From the NCBI GenBank assembly GCA_937910235.1, contig CALENB010000008.1, positions 1-37,166 on the forward strand: 37,166 bases of DNA, read 5' to 3'. The translations under genes and the position numbers were made by a program. This document shows, one piece after another, positions 1 to 7,205 of the stretch. Source of the DNA: an uncultured Myxococcales bacterium (GTDB lineage: Bacteria; Myxococcota_A; UBA9042). The notes below the pieces were generated by a model that searched no databases, had not been told where the DNA came from, and worked only from the letters and a program-made list of their open reading frames with translations. Positions within the stretch are counted from its first letter, which is position 1. The number at the start of each line of letters is the position of its first letter.

Positions 1-50
1 TGCTGTGGTGGACTCGTTCGCGGTGCGCGTGTCTGTTGATCCACTTTTAG

Positions 51-488
51 TTTCGACTCGAAGATTACGCCGCGCCTTTTCAGCGGGCCGCGCGCCTGGG
101 CATCGGCCGTACGGTTCACGCGGGCGAGGGGCGGCCGCCCGCGGAGATCCGCACCGCTATCGAGCAGCTCGCCGCGCAGCGCATCGGCCACGGCACCACG
201 CTGCTCGACGATCCGACGGTGTTGGCGCTGGTGCGTGAGCGCGACGTGGTCATCGAGGCCTGCCCGACCTCCAACTGGCACACCGGCGTCATCCCCGCGG
301 TCGCCGCCCACCCGCTGCCACAGTGGCTGCGTCTCGGCGTGCGTTGTACGGTCAACACGGACAACACGCTGCTGTCGGCAGTCACCGCGCCGCAGGAGCT
401 GGCGCGAGTCGCGCGCATCCCGGGCATCACGGCAGGAGACCTCGCGACGCTGGTGGCCGAGGCGCACGCCGCCGCGTTCCGACGCTAG
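51..488 (+). CDS. adenosine deaminase, C-terminal part (5' end missing or broken)
   Basis: Hydrolytic deamination of adenosine (or a related aminopurine) in purine salvage; cytoplasmic metal-dependent TIM-barrel enzyme. The readable part covers the C-terminal half of the barrel: TVHAGE (metal/substrate His and catalytic Glu), RIGHG, EACPTSNWHTG and the C-terminal NTDN (family usually NTDDP, so the second Asp is Asn here). The frame is closed upstream by TAG at 48-50, and neither other frame of bases 1-50 gives the expected preceding family sequence (normally ending GDE). The gene therefore starts outside the window and is either disrupted near base 50 or bases 1-50 are a poor or chimeric contig end. 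The next gene starts 10 bp downstream on the same strand, which suggests cotranscription. Family assignment is firm; intactness is unknown. Confidence 0.8.
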   Translation, partial: FRLEDYAAPFQRAARLGIGRTVHAGEGRPPAEIRTAIEQLAAQRIGHGTTLLDDPTVLALVRERDVVIEACPTSNWHTGVIPAVAAHPLPQWLRLGVRCTVNTDNTLLSAVTAPQELARVARIPGITAGDLATLVAEAHAAAFRR

Positions 489-497
489 GATCACACC

Positions 498-1181
498 ATG
501 GGCACCTCCGCCACATCGCCGCCGCCAACCGCGGGGCGCTCGGGTCGACGCCAAGCCTCCAGCGTCCTCTGGTTGACCGGCTTCGGGCGCTTCCCAGGCG
601 TGCCTGACAACCCCACCGCTCACATCGCCAGGGCGCTCGCAGGCCGGAGATTCGGCCGTTTTGAGGTGACGTCGGACGTACTGCCGGTGCACTTCGACGC
701 CGCGGAGCAGCGTCTCGCCGAGGGCTACGAACGCTGGCGGCCCAGGCTGGCTGTGCACCTGGGTGTCGCCAGCCGCCGCAATCTCGTCAGCTTCGAGCGG
801 CGTGCGCACAACCAGGTGGTCCTCGGCTGCCCCGACGCGAGCGGCTTCGTCGCCACCGACCCTCGCATTGACCCGGCCTTCGCCGTCGGGGCCGCTCGGT
901 CCACGGGCGTGCTGCTCCCGCCGCTGGTGGCCGCGCTCGCCCGCGCCGGCTTTGGCGCCCGCATCTCGAACGACGCCGGCGCCTACCTCTGCAACCTGAG
1001 CTACTGGCACGGGCTGCAGCGGGCGGCGGCCGCGTCCTGGGCGATGGACACGCTCTTTGTGCACGTGCCCCCTGTCGGAGCCACCGATCCGCGTTCGGGT
1101 GTGATCTGGCAGCTCGACCGCTTAGTGGCCGCGGTCGACAGCGCGCTGCTTGCGCTGACAGCCGATCCATCGCTCACCTGA
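498..1181 (+). CDS. pcp: pyroglutamyl-peptidase I (peptidase family C15)
   Basis: Cysteine peptidase removing N-terminal pyroglutamate from peptides; cytoplasmic. The 227-residue product shows the family landmarks in order: TGFGRFPGVPDNP (about residues 27-39), catalytic Glu in SFERRAHN (E100), catalytic Cys in DAGAYLCN (C165) and catalytic His in FVHVP (H189). Typical family members are about 200-215 residues; the extra length is a Ser/Pro/Arg-rich N-terminus of about 20 residues before the first beta strand, so the true start may be slightly later, although no other ATG is available. It follows the adenosine deaminase remnant by 10 bp and converges with the MscS gene. All three catalytic residues are present, so it is probably active. 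Confidence 0.88.
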   Translation: MGTSATSPPPTAGRSGRRQASSVLWLTGFGRFPGVPDNPTAHIARALAGRRFGRFEVTSDVLPVHFDAAEQRLAEGYERWRPRLAVHLGVASRRNLVSFERRAHNQVVLGCPDASGFVATDPRIDPAFAVGAARSTGVLLPPLVAALARAGFGARISNDAGAYLCNLSYWHGLQRAAAASWAMDTLFVHVPPVGATDPRSGVIWQLDRLVAAVDSALLALTADPSLT

Positions 1182-1270
1182 CTTGTCCGGATACACACGC
1201 ACGCGTCTCGCAGCCCGGCGAGGCCGTGTTTCGGCCGCCAGCGAACCTTGTCGAAGGGCATCCGGGGCCA
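1182..1270. terminator. convergent intergenic gap with weak hairpin
   Basis: The 89 bp between the 3' ends of the peptidase gene (+) and the MscS gene (-) contain a short inverted repeat, GGCCG-TGTTT-CGGCC at 1222-1236. There is no T tract on either side, so this is at best a weak bidirectional terminator. Confidence 0.25.
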
Positions 1271-2143
1271 TCAGTGTGCTTGAGGTTGGTCGTCACGCGC
1301 ATCGGGGCCCGCCGGCGGCGACCGCACCTCGATGGTGTTGTACGGCATGTGCACGTTGGCGCTCCGCAGCGCCTCGAAGGCGGCTTCGCGAAGGCTATCC
1401 CGGCGCACGACGTGGGTGCGCTCGTCACCAATCCAGGCGCGCAGCACGATGGCGACGTTGTAGTCATTGATCGCCGTCACAGCGACCGTTGGGGCTGGCG
1501 CGGCCATGAACTCAGGCTGACCTTCCGCGAGGGCGAGCAGCAGACGACGGACGCGGCCGAGGTCCTCTTCGACGCCGACGGTCAAGGCGATGTCGAGGCG
1601 CAACCCCGGGAAATTGGTGTAGGAGGTCACAGAGGTGTTCACCGCGACGCTGTTGGGGATCGCGATCATCTTGCCGTCAACGGTGACGAGGCGGGTGCTC
1701 CGCATGGTGATGTTGGCCACCCGACCGTAGCGGCCGTCGATCTCGACGAGGTCGCCGATGACAAAGGGGCGGTCCCAGAAGATGAACAGCCCGCTGATGA
1801 CGTTCGACAGCGCGTCGCGTGCCGCAAAACCAATCGTCAAGCCGACCACGCCGAGGCTCGCGAGGAGCGAACCGGTGTCGACGCCAAGCTCGCCGAGCGC
1901 CGTCACTAAGACGATGGTGCCAACGGCGTAGCGCTCTACTGTGTCCGCAAAAGCGACCGCGGTGGCGTCGGTGCCGGCGCGCCGCAGCAGCGACTTCATG
2001 GCCGTCCGCAGCGCTCGGTGCACCAGCCAGCCGCCGATCAGGACGGCGACCGCGACCGCTAGGCTCGGCAGCCAAGCGATCAACCGATTCGCCAGGAGCG
2101 CTGGCTCCAGTCCGTGTTGTAGTCGGGTAATTGTCTCGTCCAT
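1271..2143 (-). CDS. mscS: small-conductance mechanosensitive channel, MscS family
   Basis: Inner-membrane channel that opens on membrane tension to release solutes during hypo-osmotic shock. The product of about 290 residues has three predicted transmembrane helices. The third is the Gly/Ala-rich pore helix, running through GVVGLTIGFAARDALSN into SGLFIFWDRPFVIGD, the MscS signature. The beta domain follows (VEIDGRYGRV, IPNS, TSYTN), then an alpha/beta C-terminus. An ATG at 2143 is preferred over a TTG at 2173: it places the first helix normally and has an AGG about 8 nt upstream. Size and architecture match the minimal E. coli MscS type. It is the last gene of a minus-strand run and lies 30 bp after the secreted-protein gene. 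Confidence 0.92.
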   Translation of the reverse strand: MDETITRLQHGLEPALLANRLIAWLPSLAVAVAVLIGGWLVHRALRTAMKSLLRRAGTDATAVAFADTVERYAVGTIVLVTALGELGVDTGSLLASLGVVGLTIGFAARDALSNVISGLFIFWDRPFVIGDLVEIDGRYGRVANITMRSTRLVTVDGKMIAIPNSVAVNTSVTSYTNFPGLRLDIALTVGVEEDLGRVRRLLLALAEGQPEFMAAPAPTVAVTAINDYNVAIVLRAWIGDERTHVVRRDSLREAAFEALRSANVHMPYNTIEVRSPPAGPDARDDQPQAH

Positions 2144-2173
2144 AGGGAGCCTCGCGACGGGTGCAGGGCGCAA

Positions 2174-3679
2174 TCAGGGTCCGGTGACGTCCGCACCCAA
2201 CATCAAAATCACCGCGCGAACCCGGGAAATCAGCCCGCCAGCGCTTGGAATCCGCGCGCCGCCGGCACCGCTGCCATCCGCGCCGTCCGCCAAGCCCGGC
2301 AAGATCCCCGCCAGCTGCACCCACGTCGCAGACCGCAGCGCGCCACCGTTTGACCGCCACAACGCCCGACTGCGGGCCAACACCACGCCGCTCGCGCCAG
2401 GCATCCACGCTACCGCGCGCGCCCGCAGCACATCCCACAGCAGCAGCCCGGTCGGCGTCTGCACAGCCACATGCCGGCCGTCGTCCGCCAGCGTCACGTG
2501 ACCATCCAACAAGGGCAGGGCGGCGACGTCTTCGACAAAACCGCCGCCGGGCGCGCGCTGCACCAACAGACCGCGCTCCACGCTCAGCCAGCTGCGTCCA
2601 CCCCGCACCGGTCGCGCTTGTTGCGTGAGGGCGATGGTGGTCGCGACGACGCGTTTGTCGCGCCACTCAAACCGCCAAACGACCCCGTCCTTCGCCGCCG
2701 CTGCTTGTTTTTCGTCGATCGATTGCCACGCCACCACGGCGTCATGCCCGGGCACCACAATCGCAGCGTTCAGCTCGGATTCACCCACCCTGCCGGCACC
2801 AGCGACCTCGCCAGCGTTCGCGCTGTCGTCATCGTCAAAGCGGCCGACCAGCTCGCCGGTGGCCACGTCGAGGCGGCCGACATGCACTGCCTCGCCGCCG
2901 CCGCCGCAGCTCACCGACCAGCTGCTCGTCGCCACGACCCACAGATGTTCACCGTCGTCCGTGAACACCGCGCGCACGCCGTAGACCGTCACGTCGTCGC
3001 CTTCCGTCTTGCCCGACCAGCACGTCGTCCGCTCCGGTCCTTCCACGCCCAGCGGCACGAATCGCACGCAGAGCTGCCACGCCGTGTCGCTTCCCTTGTT
3101 TGCAGGGGTGGTCACCACCACGCCATGGCGCGCGTCTGGCGCGACCATCACCGCCCTGGGCGCCTCTTTCACACCAGCGGGGTAGTGGCCCTGGTCTAGC
3201 CCGACCCAGCTCTGCACGCGGTGGAACGTCCGTGTCGCCTCTTCCCAGCCGACCGTGGCAAATCCGCTCACGGCCAAGAACACTCGGCTGTTGGCTGGGA
3301 CTTTCAAGAACGGCGAAGCGCGGCCGTTCAGCAGCTGCACCACCCGCAGGCGGCCGGCCTTGTCGCGTAGAGACGCCGCGTCGCCATCGGGGCTCAGCGC
3401 GACCAGCCGCTCGTCAGCGCTCGCCACCACACGACCCGCCGCGAGCGTCAGCCCCGGACGCGACGGCCCTGGGTTGCGGTTGACCTTGGTCCATTTCAGC
3501 TGCTGCGGTTCACCGGGCAGGACCCGCATCGGCTCGCCCATGGCCCCCACCGGTGGCGCGCCTTTGAGTTTTGCCCCTGGTGGTGCCAGCGGGTTGTTGG
3601 CGGAGCTGCTCAGGGGCAACGCCGCAACGATCAGCCAACAGGCCAGAGAAACGGCCTCGCGGCGCCGGTTCGGCCTCAT
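2174..3679 (-). CDS. exported protein of unknown function, probable beta-propeller
   Basis: A 501-residue protein with an N-terminal signal peptide (Arg-rich start, hydrophobic stretch about residues 10-24, then SSSANNP). The rest is beta-rich and contains irregular strand repeats of the form 'VALSPDG', 'VMVAPDARHGVVV', 'VFTDDGEHLWVV' and 'VTLADDGRHVAVQT', suggesting a degenerate WD40/YVTN-like propeller. No catalytic motif was recognised. There are few Cys (for example VSCGGGGE). Its ATG overlaps the stop codon of the preceding M81 peptidase gene (ATGA at 3676-3679), so the two are translationally coupled and probably functionally linked. The fold is inferred only from repeat spacing; the function is unknown. 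Confidence 0.75.
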   Translation of the reverse strand: MRPNRRREAVSLACWLIVAALPLSSSANNPLAPPGAKLKGAPPVGAMGEPMRVLPGEPQQLKWTKVNRNPGPSRPGLTLAAGRVVASADERLVALSPDGDAASLRDKAGRLRVVQLLNGRASPFLKVPANSRVFLAVSGFATVGWEEATRTFHRVQSWVGLDQGHYPAGVKEAPRAVMVAPDARHGVVVTTPANKGSDTAWQLCVRFVPLGVEGPERTTCWSGKTEGDDVTVYGVRAVFTDDGEHLWVVATSSWSVSCGGGGEAVHVGRLDVATGELVGRFDDDDSANAGEVAGAGRVGESELNAAIVVPGHDAVVAWQSIDEKQAAAAKDGVVWRFEWRDKRVVATTIALTQQARPVRGGRSWLSVERGLLVQRAPGGGFVEDVAALPLLDGHVTLADDGRHVAVQTPTGLLLWDVLRARAVAWMPGASGVVLARSRALWRSNGGALRSATWVQLAGILPGLADGADGSGAGGARIPSAGGLISRVRAVILMLGADVTGP

Positions 3680-5199
3680 CCCGCCACCCCGCGACGGTCT
3701 CTGTCGGCCGGTCGCCAGCTCGACGGATTATCCTTCGGCCACGTCGGCCGCGCATACTCGTGGTCGCGCCACATGTCGAAGTCGGTGGTCCCCGTCGTCG
3801 TCACATAGACGCTGCTGCGCGCGTAGGGCAGGAAGTAGAGGTGGAAGGGGAAGAAGCTCTTCACCACACACACATCCGCGTCCCAGATCCGCAGCCCCCG
3901 ATCCCGATAAAACTCCGGTTTCATCGCGATATTGGCGCCCTCGGTCACCACCATCTTGACGTGGCCTAGGTCCAGCGTCGCGACCTGGCCGAAGCTCTCG
4001 GTCTCCTCGAACCCGACCAGCGTCCCGCTCACGGGCACCGGCGTGCTGCGGGCTGGATCGAGCTTGCCGCCGATCTCCAGGGTGACAGCGCTGCCGACCG
4101 CTTGGGTCGCCAACTGGGCCAGCGCCTCGGGGTCACGCATCGGAAAAAACCACGTCATGTCCTGACCATCTGCCAAAATCGCGCGCAGCAGGTGGGTCGA
4201 ATCGCCCGGTGCGCCGGCCCCCACCACGTCGGAGGCGTCGCACATCGTGATGGTGCCCAGCTTGCGCCGCAGCCGCATCTTGCGGACCTTTTCGATGGCC
4301 TCAGCCGCGTTCGGGAAGGTCGGCGGCTGCGAATGGCGTACGTCCCAGCAGCGATCCGCGAGGTCTTCGGCGACCTCCGCGGCGAGCGCTGGATCGTCAT
4401 CAGTGATGACGTACGTCGCCCAGCCAATCTCCCGTTGGTCGAGCCAGAGGTGGCTCATGAACATGCTGCAGCTCAGCACCTTGGGGTGGCGTTCCCAGCG
4501 CTTCATGGCGCGGAAGATGCCGAGCATCGGCGGCAGAAAATCCATCGTCATGCCACCGCCGATGACCATCGGCAGCGACCGCCACGCATGCACCGGCGTC
4601 GCAAGCTGCGCCAGCGTGTCGAGCAGCAGCTTGCCGGCGCGCGCGCCCGTCCCGGCGTGGTCGCGGTGGGGGTTGGTCTGGTAGGCGCACAGGATCGTGA
4701 GCGGGTCGACCTTCGCGCTGGAGAGGTTGGCGTGCAGATCCATCGTCACGGCGAAGGGGGTCTCATCCCCGATCACGCTGCGCACATCGGCGAAATAGTC
4801 CGCCTCGGGCTCCGGGTTGCCGACCACGTTCATGCTGCCGTGCACGCTCAGATAGACGCCGTCGAGCGGCCCCGCGTCCGCCAAGCCCTTGCGCAGCTCA
4901 GCGCGAAACCAGTCGTGATCCTCGGCGGCGAGCGGGCCGCCGGGCACGGCCCAGGCGGAGAACAGCGGCACAAACTCCACGTCCAGCTCATGCGCCAGCG
5001 CGGCCTTCACAAAGCCCGAGATCTCGGCATTTTTGAGGAAGCCTTTGACCTCTTCGCCGTCTGGCATCACCGCGTCGAGCAGCTCGGTGCCGGTCAGGAA
5101 GTGGGTGCGCCGGAAGTCCGCCAGCGTGGACACGACGGGCGAGAGCGCGTTGCTCTCCTGGGCGATGCGCGCGAACGCGATGCGAACTTTGCGGCTCAT
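3676..5199 (-). CDS. M81 family metallopeptidase (MlrC-like)
   Basis: Member of the MlrC (microcystinase C) family: an N-terminal DUF1485/MlrC_N domain and an MlrC_C domain, zinc-dependent, about 507 residues, which is normal family length. Likely metal ligands are visible in TMDLHANLS (D154, H156) and in the following TNPHRDHAGTG (H178/H181); VHGSM (about 119-123) is also conserved in the family. The start is set by a good ribosome binding site, CAGGAG, 5-6 nt before the ATG at 5199; the longer frame to 5235 has none. The name derives from cleavage of linear microcystin, but most homologues have no known substrate, and nothing here suggests toxin degradation. It lies 48 bp after parE and overlaps the next gene by ATGA. 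Confidence 0.88.
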   Translation of the reverse strand: MSRKVRIAFARIAQESNALSPVVSTLADFRRTHFLTGTELLDAVMPDGEEVKGFLKNAEISGFVKAALAHELDVEFVPLFSAWAVPGGPLAAEDHDWFRAELRKGLADAGPLDGVYLSVHGSMNVVGNPEPEADYFADVRSVIGDETPFAVTMDLHANLSSAKVDPLTILCAYQTNPHRDHAGTGARAGKLLLDTLAQLATPVHAWRSLPMVIGGGMTMDFLPPMLGIFRAMKRWERHPKVLSCSMFMSHLWLDQREIGWATYVITDDDPALAAEVAEDLADRCWDVRHSQPPTFPNAAEAIEKVRKMRLRRKLGTITMCDASDVVGAGAPGDSTHLLRAILADGQDMTWFFPMRDPEALAQLATQAVGSAVTLEIGGKLDPARSTPVPVSGTLVGFEETESFGQVATLDLGHVKMVVTEGANIAMKPEFYRDRGLRIWDADVCVVKSFFPFHLYFLPYARSSVYVTTTGTTDFDMWRDHEYARPTWPKDNPSSWRPADRDRRGVAG

Positions 5200-5247
5200 G
5201 TCAGCTCCTGCTGTCGGACCCCTCGGGCGCAACACCCGAGGTGTCCA

Positions 5248-7182
5248 TTAGACATCTAACTCATCGGCCATCTCGGCGTTGTCCATGATGAAGTGGAAGC
5301 GAACGGACGCGTCCTTGCCCATCAATCCACCCATCGTCTTCTCGGTCTCGAGCATGTGATCGTCGGGGATGGTGACGCGCAGCAGGCGCCGTTTGGCCGG
5401 GTTCAACGTCGTGTTGAACAGCGTCTTCGGCATCATCTCACCCAACCCCTTGAAGCGGGTGATCACAATCTTGCCCTTCTTCTTCTCGCCCTGCGCCACG
5501 AGCCGCTCTTTCTGCTTGTCGTCGGACGCCCAAAACGTCTCCTTGCCGATGTCGACACGAAAGAGCGGGGGCTGCGCAATATAGACTTTTCCCGCGGTAA
5601 TCAGGGGTTTCATGAAGCGGTAGAGAAACGCGAGCAGCAGCGTGGCGATGTGGTGGCCGTCGGAGTCCGCGTCCATCAGCAGCACGATCTTGCCGTAGCG
5701 CAGCGCGTTCGGATCACAGGCGTCACCCCGCCCGCAACCCAGCGCGCTGGTCACATCGGTCAGCTCTTTGTTGGCGTTGATGCGGGCCAGGGTCGCTTGC
5801 TCGACGTTCAGCACCTTTCCGCGCAGCGGCAGGATCGCCATGGTGCGCCGGTCACGCCCTTGCTTGGCGGAGCCACCAGCCGAGTCACCCTCAACGATGA
5901 ACAGCTCCGTCTCGTTCGGGTCCGTACTACTGCAGTCAGCGAGCTTGCCCGGCAGGTTCAGGCGTGTGCCGACGATCTTCTTGCGCTTGACCTTCTGCAC
6001 CGCGGCGCGACTCGCAGCTCGGGCCCGCGCGGACTGGATGATCCGCATCGCCACCAAGTTGCCGGTGGACTGGTTGGCGTGCATGTAGCGCTCAACCGCG
6101 TTACGCGTCAGGGTCGCGACGACCCCCTTTACGTCGGTGTTGTTGAGCTTGTCTTTGGTCTGGCCCTGAAACTGCGGGTCGGCCAGAAACAGGTTCACCA
6201 CCGCGATCATGCCCTCGCGGATGTCGCTGCGCTTGATCTCGACACCCCGTGGGATCGCGTCATGCACCTCAAGGTAGTTCATCATCGCGGCGGCCACGCC
6301 TTCCCGCAGACCGAGCTCGTGGGTGCCGCCGTCGTGCGTCGGGATGCCGTTGGCGAAGCTGATGATCTCCTCCGCCGTCGACTCCGTCCATTGCAGCGAC
6401 ACGCGCACTTCCACGTCGGGTGCGGCAGGGTTTGGTTGGCCTTCATTGTCGAAGCAGATCGGGTCCAGGTGCACCACGGCGTTGCCGGACTCCTTCACTT
6501 TCAGGGTCAGCAGATCGTTGATGCCGCCGTCGTGTCGGAACTCGGTGCGGGTGCGGTTGCACTCGTCTTTGAACACAACGCGCAGGCCGGCCGTGAGGAA
6601 GCTCTTGATCTCCAGCCGCTTAGCGATGGTCTTTGGGTCGAAGTCGACATCTTCGAAGATCTCGTCGTCCGGCTTGAAGTAGATAGATGTTCCGCTACCC
6701 GTACACTCCCCGACCACGGCCACGGGCGCCTCGGGTACGCCGCGTCTGTACGTCTGCCGGTAGAGCTTGCCGTCACGCTTAATCTCCGCGATGAGCGTGG
6801 TAGAGAGGGCGTTCACAACCGATGACCCGACGCCATGCAGGCCGCCTGACCGCTTGTAGTTGCCCTCGTCGAACTTGCCGCCAGCGTGCAACGTCGTGAG
6901 GATGATCTCCAGCGCCGAACGTTTCTCAACTGGATGAATGTCTACCGGGATGCCGCGGCCATTATCCCGCACCGTGGCGCTCTGGCCGTCGGTGTGCAGG
7001 ACGACTTCGATGTAGCTGGCGTGACCATTGATGGCCTCATCGACGGCGTTGTCGACCACCTCCCACAGCAGATGATGCAGGCCGTGCGCGTCGGTGCCGC
7101 CGATGTACATCGCCGGGCGTTTTCGTACCGGCTCGAGGCCCTTCAGGATGGTGATATTCGCGGCGGTATAGGTCGCAGTCAT
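5248..7182 (-). CDS. parE: type IIA DNA topoisomerase subunit B (topoisomerase IV ParE-like)
   Basis: ATPase subunit of a type IIA topoisomerase, 644 residues, the ParE length. It lacks the extra insertion of many Gram-negative GyrB proteins. GHKL ATPase motifs: EVVDN (41-45), DNGRGIP (73-79), GGLHGVG (113-119). The transducer domain follows. TOPRIM motifs: EGDSAGG (431-437), PLRGK and DADSDGHH (504-511; gyrase more often has DADVDG). The C-terminal region contains FKGLGEM, as expected. It begins 23 bp after the stop of the ParC-like gene, so the two subunits are cotranscribed and very likely form one enzyme. ParE rather than GyrB is chosen from the adjacent partner and its C-terminal domain; a single bifunctional enzyme cannot be excluded without the rest of the genome. 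Confidence 0.88.
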   Translation of the reverse strand: MTATYTAANITILKGLEPVRKRPAMYIGGTDAHGLHHLLWEVVDNAVDEAINGHASYIEVVLHTDGQSATVRDNGRGIPVDIHPVEKRSALEIILTTLHAGGKFDEGNYKRSGGLHGVGSSVVNALSTTLIAEIKRDGKLYRQTYRRGVPEAPVAVVGECTGSGTSIYFKPDDEIFEDVDFDPKTIAKRLEIKSFLTAGLRVVFKDECNRTRTEFRHDGGINDLLTLKVKESGNAVVHLDPICFDNEGQPNPAAPDVEVRVSLQWTESTAEEIISFANGIPTHDGGTHELGLREGVAAAMMNYLEVHDAIPRGVEIKRSDIREGMIAVVNLFLADPQFQGQTKDKLNNTDVKGVVATLTRNAVERYMHANQSTGNLVAMRIIQSARARAASRAAVQKVKRKKIVGTRLNLPGKLADCSSTDPNETELFIVEGDSAGGSAKQGRDRRTMAILPLRGKVLNVEQATLARINANKELTDVTSALGCGRGDACDPNALRYGKIVLLMDADSDGHHIATLLLAFLYRFMKPLITAGKVYIAQPPLFRVDIGKETFWASDDKQKERLVAQGEKKKGKIVITRFKGLGEMMPKTLFNTTLNPAKRRLLRVTIPDDHMLETEKTMGGLMGKDASVRFHFIMDNAEMADELDV

Positions 7183-7205
7183 GATGCTCGGTGTGCCTAT
7201 GGTGG

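Noticed and set aside
1677-2666. 329-codon minus-strand frame across MscS and the exported protein gene
   Set aside because: Out of frame with both well-supported genes and very Arg-rich; typical high-GC shadow.
4102-5259. 385-codon plus-strand frame opposite the M81 peptidase
   Set aside because: Antisense shadow; the M81 frame has metal ligands and full family length.
5293-6825. 510-codon plus-strand frame opposite parE
   Set aside because: Antisense shadow of a conserved housekeeping gene; His/Val/Arg-rich, no start signal.
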